Part shown: in pieces, positions 51,020 through 58,014 of the stretch
Position numbering within the stretch: position 1 is the first letter of the stretch
How the letters are laid out: each line of letters begins with the position of its first letter
Assembly: GCA_963726715.1 (NCBI GenBank)
Contig: CAVSDF010000005.1
Span: 372,001 to 436,000, forward strand
Source: CAVSDF01 sp963726715
GTDB lineage: Bacteria; Bacteroidota; Rhodothermia; Rhodothermales; BA12
DNA: 64,000 nucleotides
Direction: 5' to 3'
The notes under the pieces: model-generated
Told to the model about the DNA's origin: nothing
The model's database searches: none
The model's input: the letters and a program-made list of their open reading frames with translations, nothing else
Program-made: the position numbers and the translations under genes

Positions 51020-51616
51020 ATGTCCGTCCGCCTCGCCATCGTCTACTACTCGACCTACGGCACCAACCACCGCATGGCCGAGATCGCCGCCGAGGCCGCC
51101 CGCGCGGCCGGCGCCGAGGTCCGCATCGTCAAGGCCCGCGAGACGGCGCCCGATGCGGTCGTCGCCGGGCAGGAGCCGTGGAAGGCGCACGCCGAAGCCA
51201 CGGCCGATGTCGCCGTCGCCTCGCCGGCCGACATGGAGTGGGCCAACGCCTACCTCTTCTCCTCGCCGACGCGCTTCGGCAGCCCGGCCAGCCAGATTCG
51301 CGCCTTCATCGACACGCTCGGCGGCCTCTGGGGCAGCGGCGCGCTCGCCAACAAGGCGTTTTCGGCCATGACGAGCGCGCAGAACCCGCACGGCGGGCAG
51401 GAGACGACCCTCCAGGCGCTCTACGTGACGGCCATGCACTGGGGCTGCATCCTCGTGCCCCCCGGCTACACCGACCCCGCGCTCTTCGCCGCCGGTGGCA
51501 ACCCCTACGGCACGTCGGTGACCGCCAACGGCGAGCCGATGCCGGCGGCCGTCGAGGAGGCCATCCGCATCCAGGCCCGCCGCCTCGTCGATTTCGCCGC
51601 CAAGATCGCCGCCTGA
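51020..51616 (+). CDS. wrbA: WrbA-type NAD(P)H:quinone oxidoreductase
   Basis: 198 residues, flavodoxin-like. RLAIVYYSTYGTNHRMAEIA (FMN phosphate loop), YLFSSPTRFGSPASQIRAFI, GLWGSGALANKAFSAMTSAQ, NPHGGQETTLQALYVTAMHW, GCILVPPGYTDPALFAAGGN and PYGTSVTANGEPMPAAVEEA are all WrbA signatures. Two-electron reduction of quinones with FMN protects from oxidative stress. Probably controlled by the palindrome just upstream. Confidence 0.94.
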   Translation: MSVRLAIVYYSTYGTNHRMAEIAAEAARAAGAEVRIVKARETAPDAVVAGQEPWKAHAEATADVAVASPADMEWANAYLFSSPTRFGSPASQIRAFIDTLGGLWGSGALANKAFSAMTSAQNPHGGQETTLQALYVTAMHWGCILVPPGYTDPALFAAGGNPYGTSVTANGEPMPAAVEEAIRIQARRLVDFAAKIAA

Positions 51617-51638
51617 CGGTCCTCCATCGCCGACCGTT

Positions 51639-51671
51639 CCGCCTGTCGCGCCTTCGAGGTGCGGCAGGCGG
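51639..51671. terminator. Hairpin between convergent wrbA and DUF2339 genes
   Basis: CCGCCTGTCGC and GCGGCAGGCGG pair over eleven positions (one G-T) around GCCTTCGAGGT. It sits 22 bases after the wrbA stop and just past the end of the DUF2339 gene, so it could serve both. No T-run. Confidence 0.55.
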
Positions 51672-51677
51672 TTCGCG

Positions 51678-53421
51678 TTACGGGGCCGGATCGGACGGTT
51701 GCTCCTTCTTCCCCAGCCGCGGCGCGAGGTAGGCGACGCCGAGGAGGACGGCGCCGAGGCCGATGAACACCGCCACGCGCGCGGCCATCGAGACGTTCGG
51801 GAGGTCGAGGACGAGGAGCTTGACGAGCGTCGCCGTCAGCGTCGAGAGGCCGAGCCAGCGCAGGTCCGCGCGGCCCGTCCGCAGGCCCGCGACGATGAGG
51901 AAGACGGCGTACAGCCCCCACAGGCCCGCCACGAGGCCAATGCCGCCGGGGATGGCGTGGAAGGCGACGTGGACGGCGAGCAGCACGAGCACGTGTCCGC
52001 ACACGACGGCGACGCGGCGCGCGCGCGATCCGAGCGGCGGTTCGGCGGTGAGGACGAAGGCGAGGGCGGCGAGCGCGAACGCAGCGCCGGTCAGGAACGG
52101 ACCGCGTGGCCCTTCCCACGTCGACGGCAGGACGACGAGAACGAGCGTCCACGCGGCGACCGAGACGGTGGCGAGAACGGGGAGCGAGGCGTCGCCACGG
52201 CGGCGCGCGTCCCACCCGGCGAGGGCGGAGAGGGCGACGGCGGCGCCGATCCACACCGCGTCGGGCGCGACGGCGAGCGCGACGGCCCACCCGGCGAGGA
52301 CGGCGGCGGCGAGCGTGAGCGCCTCGGCGGCGCGCGGCCGGACGCGGCTGAGCGCAAACGCGAGCCCGGCCCCGACGGCCATCACGACCGCTCCGCCCGT
52401 GCCGCCCATCCGCCACGCCGAGACGACGAGGCCGCAGGCGGCGACGGGTCCGAGCCACAGCGCGAGCGCGCGGGGCCGCAGCAGCGACGGCAACCGGTCG
52501 AACAGGTCCGGTGGCGCGGCGCGGTCGTGGGCGCCGCCGTCCGTCGGCACATCCGGTGCGGCGTCTTCCGCACCCGCGAGATCGCCCTTCATCCCCTTCG
52601 GTGGGCGCAGCAGGGCGAGGGCGGTCGTGGCGGCGAGGGCGGCGAGCGCGGCGAGGGTGAAGGCGATGGGATCGACGTCGGGGAGGCCGCGCGCTTTGAG
52701 GCGGACGACGACGAGGGCCGCCCATCCGCCGACGGTGAGGGCGGCGAGGAGCGACCGCCACGCCGTCCGCCACCACAGCGCGCCGCCGCCGACGAGGGCG
52801 AGGGCCAGGAAGGCGAGGGCGCCGCTCAGGCTGCCGGTGCCGAGACTTCCGGCGTCGCGGTACATGAGCGCGGGCGCCCCGACGGCCCCGAGCACGCCGA
52901 CGACGGCGAGCACCGGCGCGCGGGTGCGAAGGGCGAGGGCGAAGGCGCCGCCGGTGAGAAGCGCGGCGAGGGCGAGGCCGGTCGGCAGTCCGATGAGGCC
53001 GTAGAGCTGAGAATGCGGCGAACAGCGCGCCGTACAGCGCCGCAAGCCCGCCCCCGGCGAGGAGCGCGCCGAACGCCTCCCGCGCCCGGAGCGCGAGCCC
53101 CGCCGCCAGCAGCCCGCCCCCGAGCACCGCCACCGCGCCGACGCGCATCGCCGGTGTCAGCCACCCCTGATCGGCCCCCCAGCGCAGCAGAAACGCGACC
53201 CCGACGAGCAGCACCGCCACCCCGACGCGCCCGACGACCGTCTCGGCATCGAACGCGGGCAGCCCGCGGCGCGTCGCCACCGGCGCCGCGACCGGACGAA
53301 CCGCCGCGCTCGGCGCCGCCGCCATCCGCGCGACCTCGCCACGCAGCCGCGCCACCTCAGCGGTGAGATCGGCCGTCTGGCGTTCGAGGGCGTCGAGGCG
53401 GTCGGCGTCGGGGAGCGGCAT
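51678..53421 (-). CDS. DUF2339 polytopic membrane protein (one frameshift)
   Basis: About 580 residues from ATG 53421. A short coiled coil (DADRLDALERQTADLTAEVA) precedes some twenty hydrophobic segments. DUF2339 traits: TVVGRVGVAVLLVGVAFLLR with WGADQGWLTPAMRVGAVAVL, LLAGGGLAALYGALFAAFSA, then after a one-base phase change near 53010 YGLIGLPTGLALAALLTGGA, VLGAVGAPALMYRDAG, and the end AARVAVFIGLGAVLLGVAYL. The function of the family is unknown. Codon use is uniform, so the break is likely a read error. Confidence 0.85.
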
Positions 53422-53460
53422 GGCGAGGGCAGGGCGAAATCGGGGGCACCGCCGCGCAAT

Positions 53461-53487
53461 GTAGAGACGCCCCTCGGGGACGTCTCC
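53461..53487. repeat. Variant GTAGAGACG palindrome
   Basis: GTAGAGACGCCCC then GGGGACGTCTCC: same start as the main palindrome family, different loop and a one-base bulge. In the 213-base gap between the DUF2339 start and the next gene; the rest of the gap shows nothing clear. Confidence 0.5.
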
Positions 53488-53634
53488 CTCCCCGCCACCC
53501 ACCGGCGCTTGCACCGCGCAGAGCGTTCTCGCACATCCATGAGCCCGCCGCCCCGAGCGCCACACGTCTGGATTGGTGCCAGGGTTCGCGCCACGAATCC
53601 AGACGTATCGTGTGCGTACCGCTCTGCTTTATCT

Positions 53635-54603
53635 ATGCGCCGCTATCTCGCTCCGCTCCTGCTGGTCGCAGCCGTGGCAACTTCTGTCTATGGAGGCGAC
53701 CTGGCCCGGTGGGTGTACGACGTGACCCACCGGTGCGCCTCCTGCTCGTGGCTCTCGTTTTCTTTCCGAGCCCGCGACGAGCCTTGGGACGAGCCTTGGT
53801 TCGACCCGCTGCTCCCCGACTCTCTGCTACGGCCCCGCTCGGCGCTGCAGCGCCGCGGGTACGAACGCGGGCTCCGGATGGGCGCGTCGGTGCCGCTCGA
53901 CACGATCCGGATTGGATGGTGGCGAGGGCCGGGTGTGATCTACGATTGCTTCCCTGGACAGTCGTGCTGGTACAGCCCAAGTCGCGTTCTTGTGGAAGCC
54001 CGAACGCGTGTGCCCTACGTGAGATCCGCCAGTTTCCCGAGGACCCCTGGATTCTGGAAAAGGGAGACGAGGCCTTCGGCGAGTGGCTGGGCTACAACCG
54101 GGCGCTGCTCCCGCGCCTCGACTCGGCCTACGGCGACGGGAGTGGTGTCGGCGCGATTCGCGCCAGCCGGGATCTGGATTCGCTGTGGTGAGTCGGACCC
54201 TCCCTCTGTTCGCCATCCGATGGAAGAGGCCCTGTTCGAGGTGGGCGGCGATGGGTGGCCGGATGAGTGGACGGTGCCGCACCGAATGACTGTGCGGGCG
54301 ACAGCAACTGTTCAAGACGATGGCGCCGCAACGTTTTCTGGCGTCCGCGTTATCGTTCGGTGCAATCTGAACGAATGGGCCAAGCAGGGACAAGAGGAAC
54401 GGGATAGGCAGGGGCTACCCGAAGAACGAACGGTGCCGGAGCTCGTGGACGAGGTTCTGCCGGTGCTGAATCGCGTGCGCTACCCACCGCTGCCCGATGA
54501 GTGGCGAGGGCTGGGCATCGTGCGGACGTTCGAGTTCTTCCAACTCTCGGGCGGGACGGATTTCCGGAAATACAGCGTCGATCCCTGTGCGGACGCAGCA
54601 TGA
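53635..54603 (+). CDS. Hypothetical exported or anchored protein (two compensating frameshifts)
   Basis: About 322 residues from ATG 53635. N-terminal hydrophobic segment MRRYLAPLLLVAAVATSVYG, then WVYDVTHRCASCSWLSFSFR, RSALQRRGYERGLRMGASVP, CFPGQSCWYSPSRVLVEA. Between about 54005 and 54165 the meaningful sequence is in another frame (ALREIRQFPEDPWILEKGDE, AFGEWLGYNRALLPRLDSAY) before returning to EEALFEVGGDGWPDEWTVPH, ATATVQDDGAATFSGVRVIV and LSGGTDFRKYSVDPCADAA. No family was recognised. Less GC-biased at third positions than its neighbours, so possibly acquired. Confidence 0.6.
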   Translation: MRRYLAPLLLVAAVATSVYGGDLARWVYDVTHRCASCSWLSFSFRARDEPWDEPWFDPLLPDSLLRPRSALQRRGYERGLRMGASVPLDTIRIGWWRGPGVIYDCFPGQSCWYSPSRVLVEARTRVPYVRSASFPRTPGFWKRETRPSASGWATTGRCSRASTRPTATGVVSARFAPAGIWIRCGESDPPSVRHPMEEALFEVGGDGWPDEWTVPHRMTVRATATVQDDGAATFSGVRVIVRCNLNEWAKQGQEERDRQGLPEERTVPELVDEVLPVLNRVRYPPLPDEWRGLGIVRTFEFFQLSGGTDFRKYSVDPCADAA

Positions 54604-54680
54604 CGATCAGCGCCGCGCCCCCTCTTCACGCAACCGACCGGCCTACCGGCGACGTTCGCGCCTCCTTTCGTTCCTCCGGC

Positions 54681-55322
54681 ATGGCCCTCACGCTTCTCGA
54701 CTACGGCATCGGCAACCTGCGCTCGCTCGAAAAGGCGTTCGCGCACGAGGGCGTCGAGGTCGTGCGGACCGATGACGTGGCAGCGGTCGAGCGGGCCGAG
54801 CGGCTCGTCGTGCCGGGCGTCGGGGCGTTCGGGGCGTGCGCGGAGGCGCTCGATGAGCGCGGTCTCGTCGGGCCGATTCGCGCGGCGGCGGCGCGCGGCG
54901 TGCCGGTGCTCGGCGTGTGCGTCGGGATGCAGTTGCTCTTCGACGGATCGGGTGAGATGGGCGAGCACGCGGGCCTCGGGCTCGTGCCCGGACGCGTCGA
55001 GCGCTTCGCCGATGGCCTCGCCGCAGACGACGGATCGCGCCTGAAAGTGCCGCACATGGGCTGGTCGCCCCTGACCCTCTCGGACGCGGGCGCCGCCTCG
55101 CCGCTCCTCGCTGCGACGCACACCGGCGACCACGTCTACTTCGTTCACTCGTACCGCGCTGAGCAGGTAGACGATGCCGATGTGCTCGCGTGGGCCGACT
55201 ACGGCGCGCGCTTCCCGGCCATCGTCGGGCGAAACCGGGTCTTCGGGGTCCAGTTTCACCCCGAGAAGAGCCAGTCGGCGGGCCTCGCGCTCCTGCGCAC
55301 CTTCGCCACCCTTCCGCTCTGA
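54681..55322 (+). CDS. hisH: Imidazole glycerol phosphate synthase, glutaminase subunit
   Basis: 213 residues. LTLLDYGIGNLRSLEKAFAH, RLVVPGVGAFGACAEALDER, nucleophile Cys80 in VLGVCVGMQLLFDGSGEMGE, PHMGWSPLTLSDAG, VYFVHSYRAEQ and the His-Glu pair in VFGVQFHPEKSQSAGLALLR. Releases ammonia from glutamine and passes it to HisF. ATG 54681 was chosen because the family start (DYGIGNLRS) follows at once; the frame is open further up. First gene of hisH-hisA-hisF. Confidence 0.95.
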   Translation: MALTLLDYGIGNLRSLEKAFAHEGVEVVRTDDVAAVERAERLVVPGVGAFGACAEALDERGLVGPIRAAAARGVPVLGVCVGMQLLFDGSGEMGEHAGLGLVPGRVERFADGLAADDGSRLKVPHMGWSPLTLSDAGAASPLLAATHTGDHVYFVHSYRAEQVDDADVLAWADYGARFPAIVGRNRVFGVQFHPEKSQSAGLALLRTFATLPL

Positions 55323-55376
55323 CGGCGCTCCGCTGTCTGTTTTCAGGCTGATTTCAGACGCGCGCCCCCTCTCCGA

Positions 55377-56261
55377 ATGCTCCTCGTCATCCCCGCCATC
55401 GACCTGCGCGGCGGCGCCGTCGTGCGCCTCACGCAGGGCGAATACGAACGCGAGACCGTCTACTTCGACGATCCGCTCAAGATGGCGCGCCTGCTGCGCG
55501 TCATGAACACCAAGGTGCTCCACGTCGTCGATCTCGACGCCGCGCGTGGCTCGTCGGCGTCGGTCGAGGCGGGCAGCCAGGCCAGCAACCGCGAGGTCAT
55601 CCGCTCGATCACGAGCGCACTCGACATCCCGGTCCAGGTCGGCGGCGGGATGCGGACGCTCGGCGACATCGAGGCGGTCGTCGGCGCGGGCGCGGCGCGC
55701 GTCGTCGTGGGGACCGCGGCGGTGCGCGACCCGGACATGGTCGAGGCGGCGATCGCGCGCTTCGGCTGCTCGCGCGTCGTCGTGGGCATCGACGCCAAAG
55801 ACGGCGAGGTGCGCACCGAAGGCTGGCTCGAAGGCTCGGGCGTCGACGCCATCGACCTCGCCCTCGACATGGAGCGGCGCGGCGTGCGGCGCTTCGTCTA
55901 CACCGACATCGCGCGCGACGGCACGCTGGCCGGTCCGAACATCGACGCCTACCGCGCCCTCGGCGAGAAGCTCACCAAGGCCCGCATCACCGCGTCGGGC
56001 GGCGTCGGGCAGCACGCCGATCTGGTGGCCTTGCAGACGCTCGAAGCCTACCGCGTCGACTCGGTGATCGTCGGCAAGGCGTTCTACGAGCGCCGCTTCC
56101 CGTGCCAGCAGTTCTGGTGCTGGGACAAGAAGGAGGTCGTCGACCTCGACGCCTTCTCGACCGCCGACATGCCCAACGCCGCCCCGCTGCGGCGCTGCAT
56201 GGGCGAGGTCGAGGATGTGGCAGTCGCGGCTGCGCCGTCGACCGGCGAGGCGATGCCGTGA
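55377..56261 (+). CDS. hisA: Phosphoribosylformimino-AICAR-P isomerase with C-terminal extension
   Basis: 294 residues, about 45 more than usual. TIM barrel: IPAIDLRGGAVVRLTQGEYE (Asp9), LHVVDLDAARG, IPVQVGGGMRTLGDIEAVVG, VVVGTAAVRDP, VVVGIDAKDGEV, FVYTDIARDGTLAGPNIDAY, ITASGGVGQHADLVAL and VIVGKAFYERRF. The extra tail has a Cys/Trp cluster (PCQQFWCWDKKE) and ends SSTGEAMP-like low complexity; tails of this kind occur in some Bacteroidota and their role is unknown. Its stop overlaps the GTG start of hisF. Confidence 0.93.
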   Translation: MLLVIPAIDLRGGAVVRLTQGEYERETVYFDDPLKMARLLRVMNTKVLHVVDLDAARGSSASVEAGSQASNREVIRSITSALDIPVQVGGGMRTLGDIEAVVGAGAARVVVGTAAVRDPDMVEAAIARFGCSRVVVGIDAKDGEVRTEGWLEGSGVDAIDLALDMERRGVRRFVYTDIARDGTLAGPNIDAYRALGEKLTKARITASGGVGQHADLVALQTLEAYRVDSVIVGKAFYERRFPCQQFWCWDKKEVVDLDAFSTADMPNAAPLRRCMGEVEDVAVAAAPSTGEAMP

Positions 56262-57043
56262 CCGCGCGCCGCCTCATCCCGTGCCTCGACGTCCACAACG
56301 GGCGCGTCGTCAAGGGCGTCAACTTCGTCGACCTGCGCGACGCGGGCGACCCGGTCGAGCAGGCGCGCGTCTACGACGCCGAGGGCGCCGACGAACTCGT
56401 CTTCCTCGACATCACGGCCACGCACGAGGAGCGCGCGTCGATGAAGGACGTCATCCGCCGCACCGCCGACGAGGTCTTCATCCCGCTCACCGTCGGGGGC
56501 GGCCTGCGCACGGTCGCCGACATCGGCGCGATGCTCGACAGCGGCGCCGACAAGGTCTCGCTCAACAGCGCCGCCCTCGCACGGCCCGACCTCATCGCCG
56601 AAGCCGCGTCGCGCTTCGGCAGCCAGGCCGTCGTCGTCGCCGTCGATGCCAAGCAGACCGCGCCGGGCGTGTGGCACGTCTTCACCCACGGCGGGCGCCG
56701 CCGCTTCGAGGACGCCGACGGCACCCCGCTCTCCGCCCTCGACTGGGCCCGCCGCGCCGTCGACGCGGGCGCGGGCGAACTCCTCGTCACCAGCATGGAC
56801 CGCGACGGCACCGGCGACGGCTACGACACCGACCTCCTCGCCCGCATCACGTCGTCGGTCAACGTCCCGGTCATCGCGTCGGGCGGGGCGGGCACCCTCG
56901 ACCACCTCGTCGACGGCCTGCGCGTCGCCGACGCCGTGCTCGCGGCCTCGATCTTCCACTTCCGCACCTTCACCATCGCCGAGGCCAAGGCCCGCATCGC
57001 GGCGGCCGGGCTGCCGGTTCGTCCGGTCGCGGCGGCGCGGTAG
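56258..57043 (+). CDS. hisF: Imidazole glycerol phosphate synthase, cyclase subunit
   Basis: 261 residues from GTG 56258, overlapping the hisA stop by four bases (GTGA). RRLIPCLDVHNGRVVKGVNF (catalytic Asp11), LVFLDITATHEERASMKDVI, IPLTVGGGLRTVADIGAMLD, DKVSLNSAALARPDLIAEAA, VVVAVDAKQTA (second Asp), LLVTSMDRDGTGDGYDTDLL, VPVIASGGAGTLDHLVDGLR and AASIFHFRTFTIAEAKARI. Uses ammonia from HisH to make IGP and AICAR. Complete. Confidence 0.96.
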   Translation: MTARRLIPCLDVHNGRVVKGVNFVDLRDAGDPVEQARVYDAEGADELVFLDITATHEERASMKDVIRRTADEVFIPLTVGGGLRTVADIGAMLDSGADKVSLNSAALARPDLIAEAASRFGSQAVVVAVDAKQTAPGVWHVFTHGGRRRFEDADGTPLSALDWARRAVDAGAGELLVTSMDRDGTGDGYDTDLLARITSSVNVPVIASGGAGTLDHLVDGLRVADAVLAASIFHFRTFTIAEAKARIAAAGLPVRPVAAAR

Positions 57044-57118
57044 GGCAGGGCGGCGCCGACGTGCGCGCCGGATCGCAACGCACGCCCGGCCGTTCGCGCT
57101 GCATCTCCCCTCGCTTCG

Positions 57119-57226
57119 ATGAACTCCACACCCCAGATCGTCCTGATGGCCCTGTGTCTCCTCGTGACCATCGGCGGCGCGGGCTCGATGCTGCTGCGGA
57201 CGGCGCGCAAGCGCCGTGAGGGCTGA
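57119..57226 (+). CDS. Short single-helix membrane peptide
   Basis: 35 residues: MNSTPQIVLMALCLLVTIGG then AGSMLLRTARKRREG. One hydrophobic helix and a basic end, positive-inside. It lies between hisF and a two-helix protein whose GTG start (57216) overlaps its stop, so it is probably translated with it. Too short for family assignment. Confidence 0.55.
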   Translation: MNSTPQIVLMALCLLVTIGGAGSMLLRTARKRREG

Positions 57227-57572
57227 GACGGTGGAAGCACCCGGCGATCTGCACACCACCACGCCGCACGGGCCACGCGCGCTGCGCGTCGTGACAGTCG
57301 GCCTCGTGGCGGCGGTCGTCGCCTTCGTCGTCGTCGTCGGCTTTCTGAGCGTCGAGGCCGTGCGGCGCCCGGACGTCGGCGCGTCGCTCTACGGCAAGGG
57401 GCGGTTCTACACCGGCGCGGGGGCCGGGGCGTACTGGGGACCGTTCGCCGTCTACACGGCCATCGGCCTCGCGGGCATCGTCGCCCTGTTCTGGCGCGTC
57501 CGGGCACGGCTGCGACGCGGCGAGCGCATCGGCCCGCCGGACGGCGCCATCCGGTCGCGGCGCCCGGAGTAG
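57216..57572 (+). CDS. Small two-helix membrane protein
   Basis: 118 residues from GTG 57216. Helix 1 about 23-45 (VVTVGLVAAVVAFVVVVGFL), an outside loop with GASLYGKGRFYTGAGAGAYW, helix 2 about 76-94 (FAVYTAIGLAGIVALFWRVR), and a basic tail (RSRRPE). No family was recognised. Overlaps the upstream short membrane peptide by 11 bases. Confidence 0.6.
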   Translation: MRAETVEAPGDLHTTTPHGPRALRVVTVGLVAAVVAFVVVVGFLSVEAVRRPDVGASLYGKGRFYTGAGAGAYWGPFAVYTAIGLAGIVALFWRVRARLRRGERIGPPDGAIRSRRPE

Positions 57573-57640
57573 ACGGGGCAGGGCGGCGGCAGTCGCACCG
57601 CCGTTGCAAGCCCGGCACGGCGCGCGGCGCGGGCCGGGCC

Positions 57641-57648
57641 TACCTTTG
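57641..57648 (+). promoter_or_regulatory. Candidate -7 promoter element TACCTTTG
   Basis: A perfect TAnnTTTG, the Bacteroidota -7 consensus, 23 bases before ATG 57672. No clear TTG-containing -33 box was found at the usual distance. Confidence 0.4.
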
Positions 57649-57671
57649 CCGCATCCTCCCTTTGCTCCCCG

Positions 57672-57944
57672 ATGTCGGTCCTGCCCCATCCGCTTCTCGG
57701 GCGCCGCGTGCGCGCCGCCCTCCACTACCACGTCGGCGCGGCGATGGCGACGCGCTTCGTCGAGGGCACGGTCGCCGAGGTCAACGAGGACGTCGATGTC
57801 GCCCGCGAGGGCGAGGCGCCGCGGGTGCTGACGCTCGTCACGGTCGTCGGCATCGAGGAGTACCGCGAGGGCGAGGCGACCGTCCCGCTCCACGACGTCA
57901 CCCCGCTCGACGACTCCGGCGCTCCGCCGATGTCGCTCAACTGA
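57672..57944 (+). CDS. Small hypothetical beta-rich protein
   Basis: 90 residues: LLGRRVRAALHYHVGAAMAT, VEGTVAEVNEDVDVAREGEA, VVGIEEYREGEATVPLHDVT. It looks like a small barrel (SH3- or Tudor-like pattern of strands) without a recognised family. Clean third-position bias, own leader CCTCCCTTTGCTCCCCG. 70 bases before the RNase R start, same strand, possibly cotranscribed. Confidence 0.65.
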   Translation: MSVLPHPLLGRRVRAALHYHVGAAMATRFVEGTVAEVNEDVDVAREGEAPRVLTLVTVVGIEEYREGEATVPLHDVTPLDDSGAPPMSLN

Positions 57945-58014
57945 CGTGTTTTCCCCGAGTCTCGCCGCTGCCCCGAGCGGGCGCGCGAACTCGTCTCCCC
58001 ACCTCTCTCGCCCA

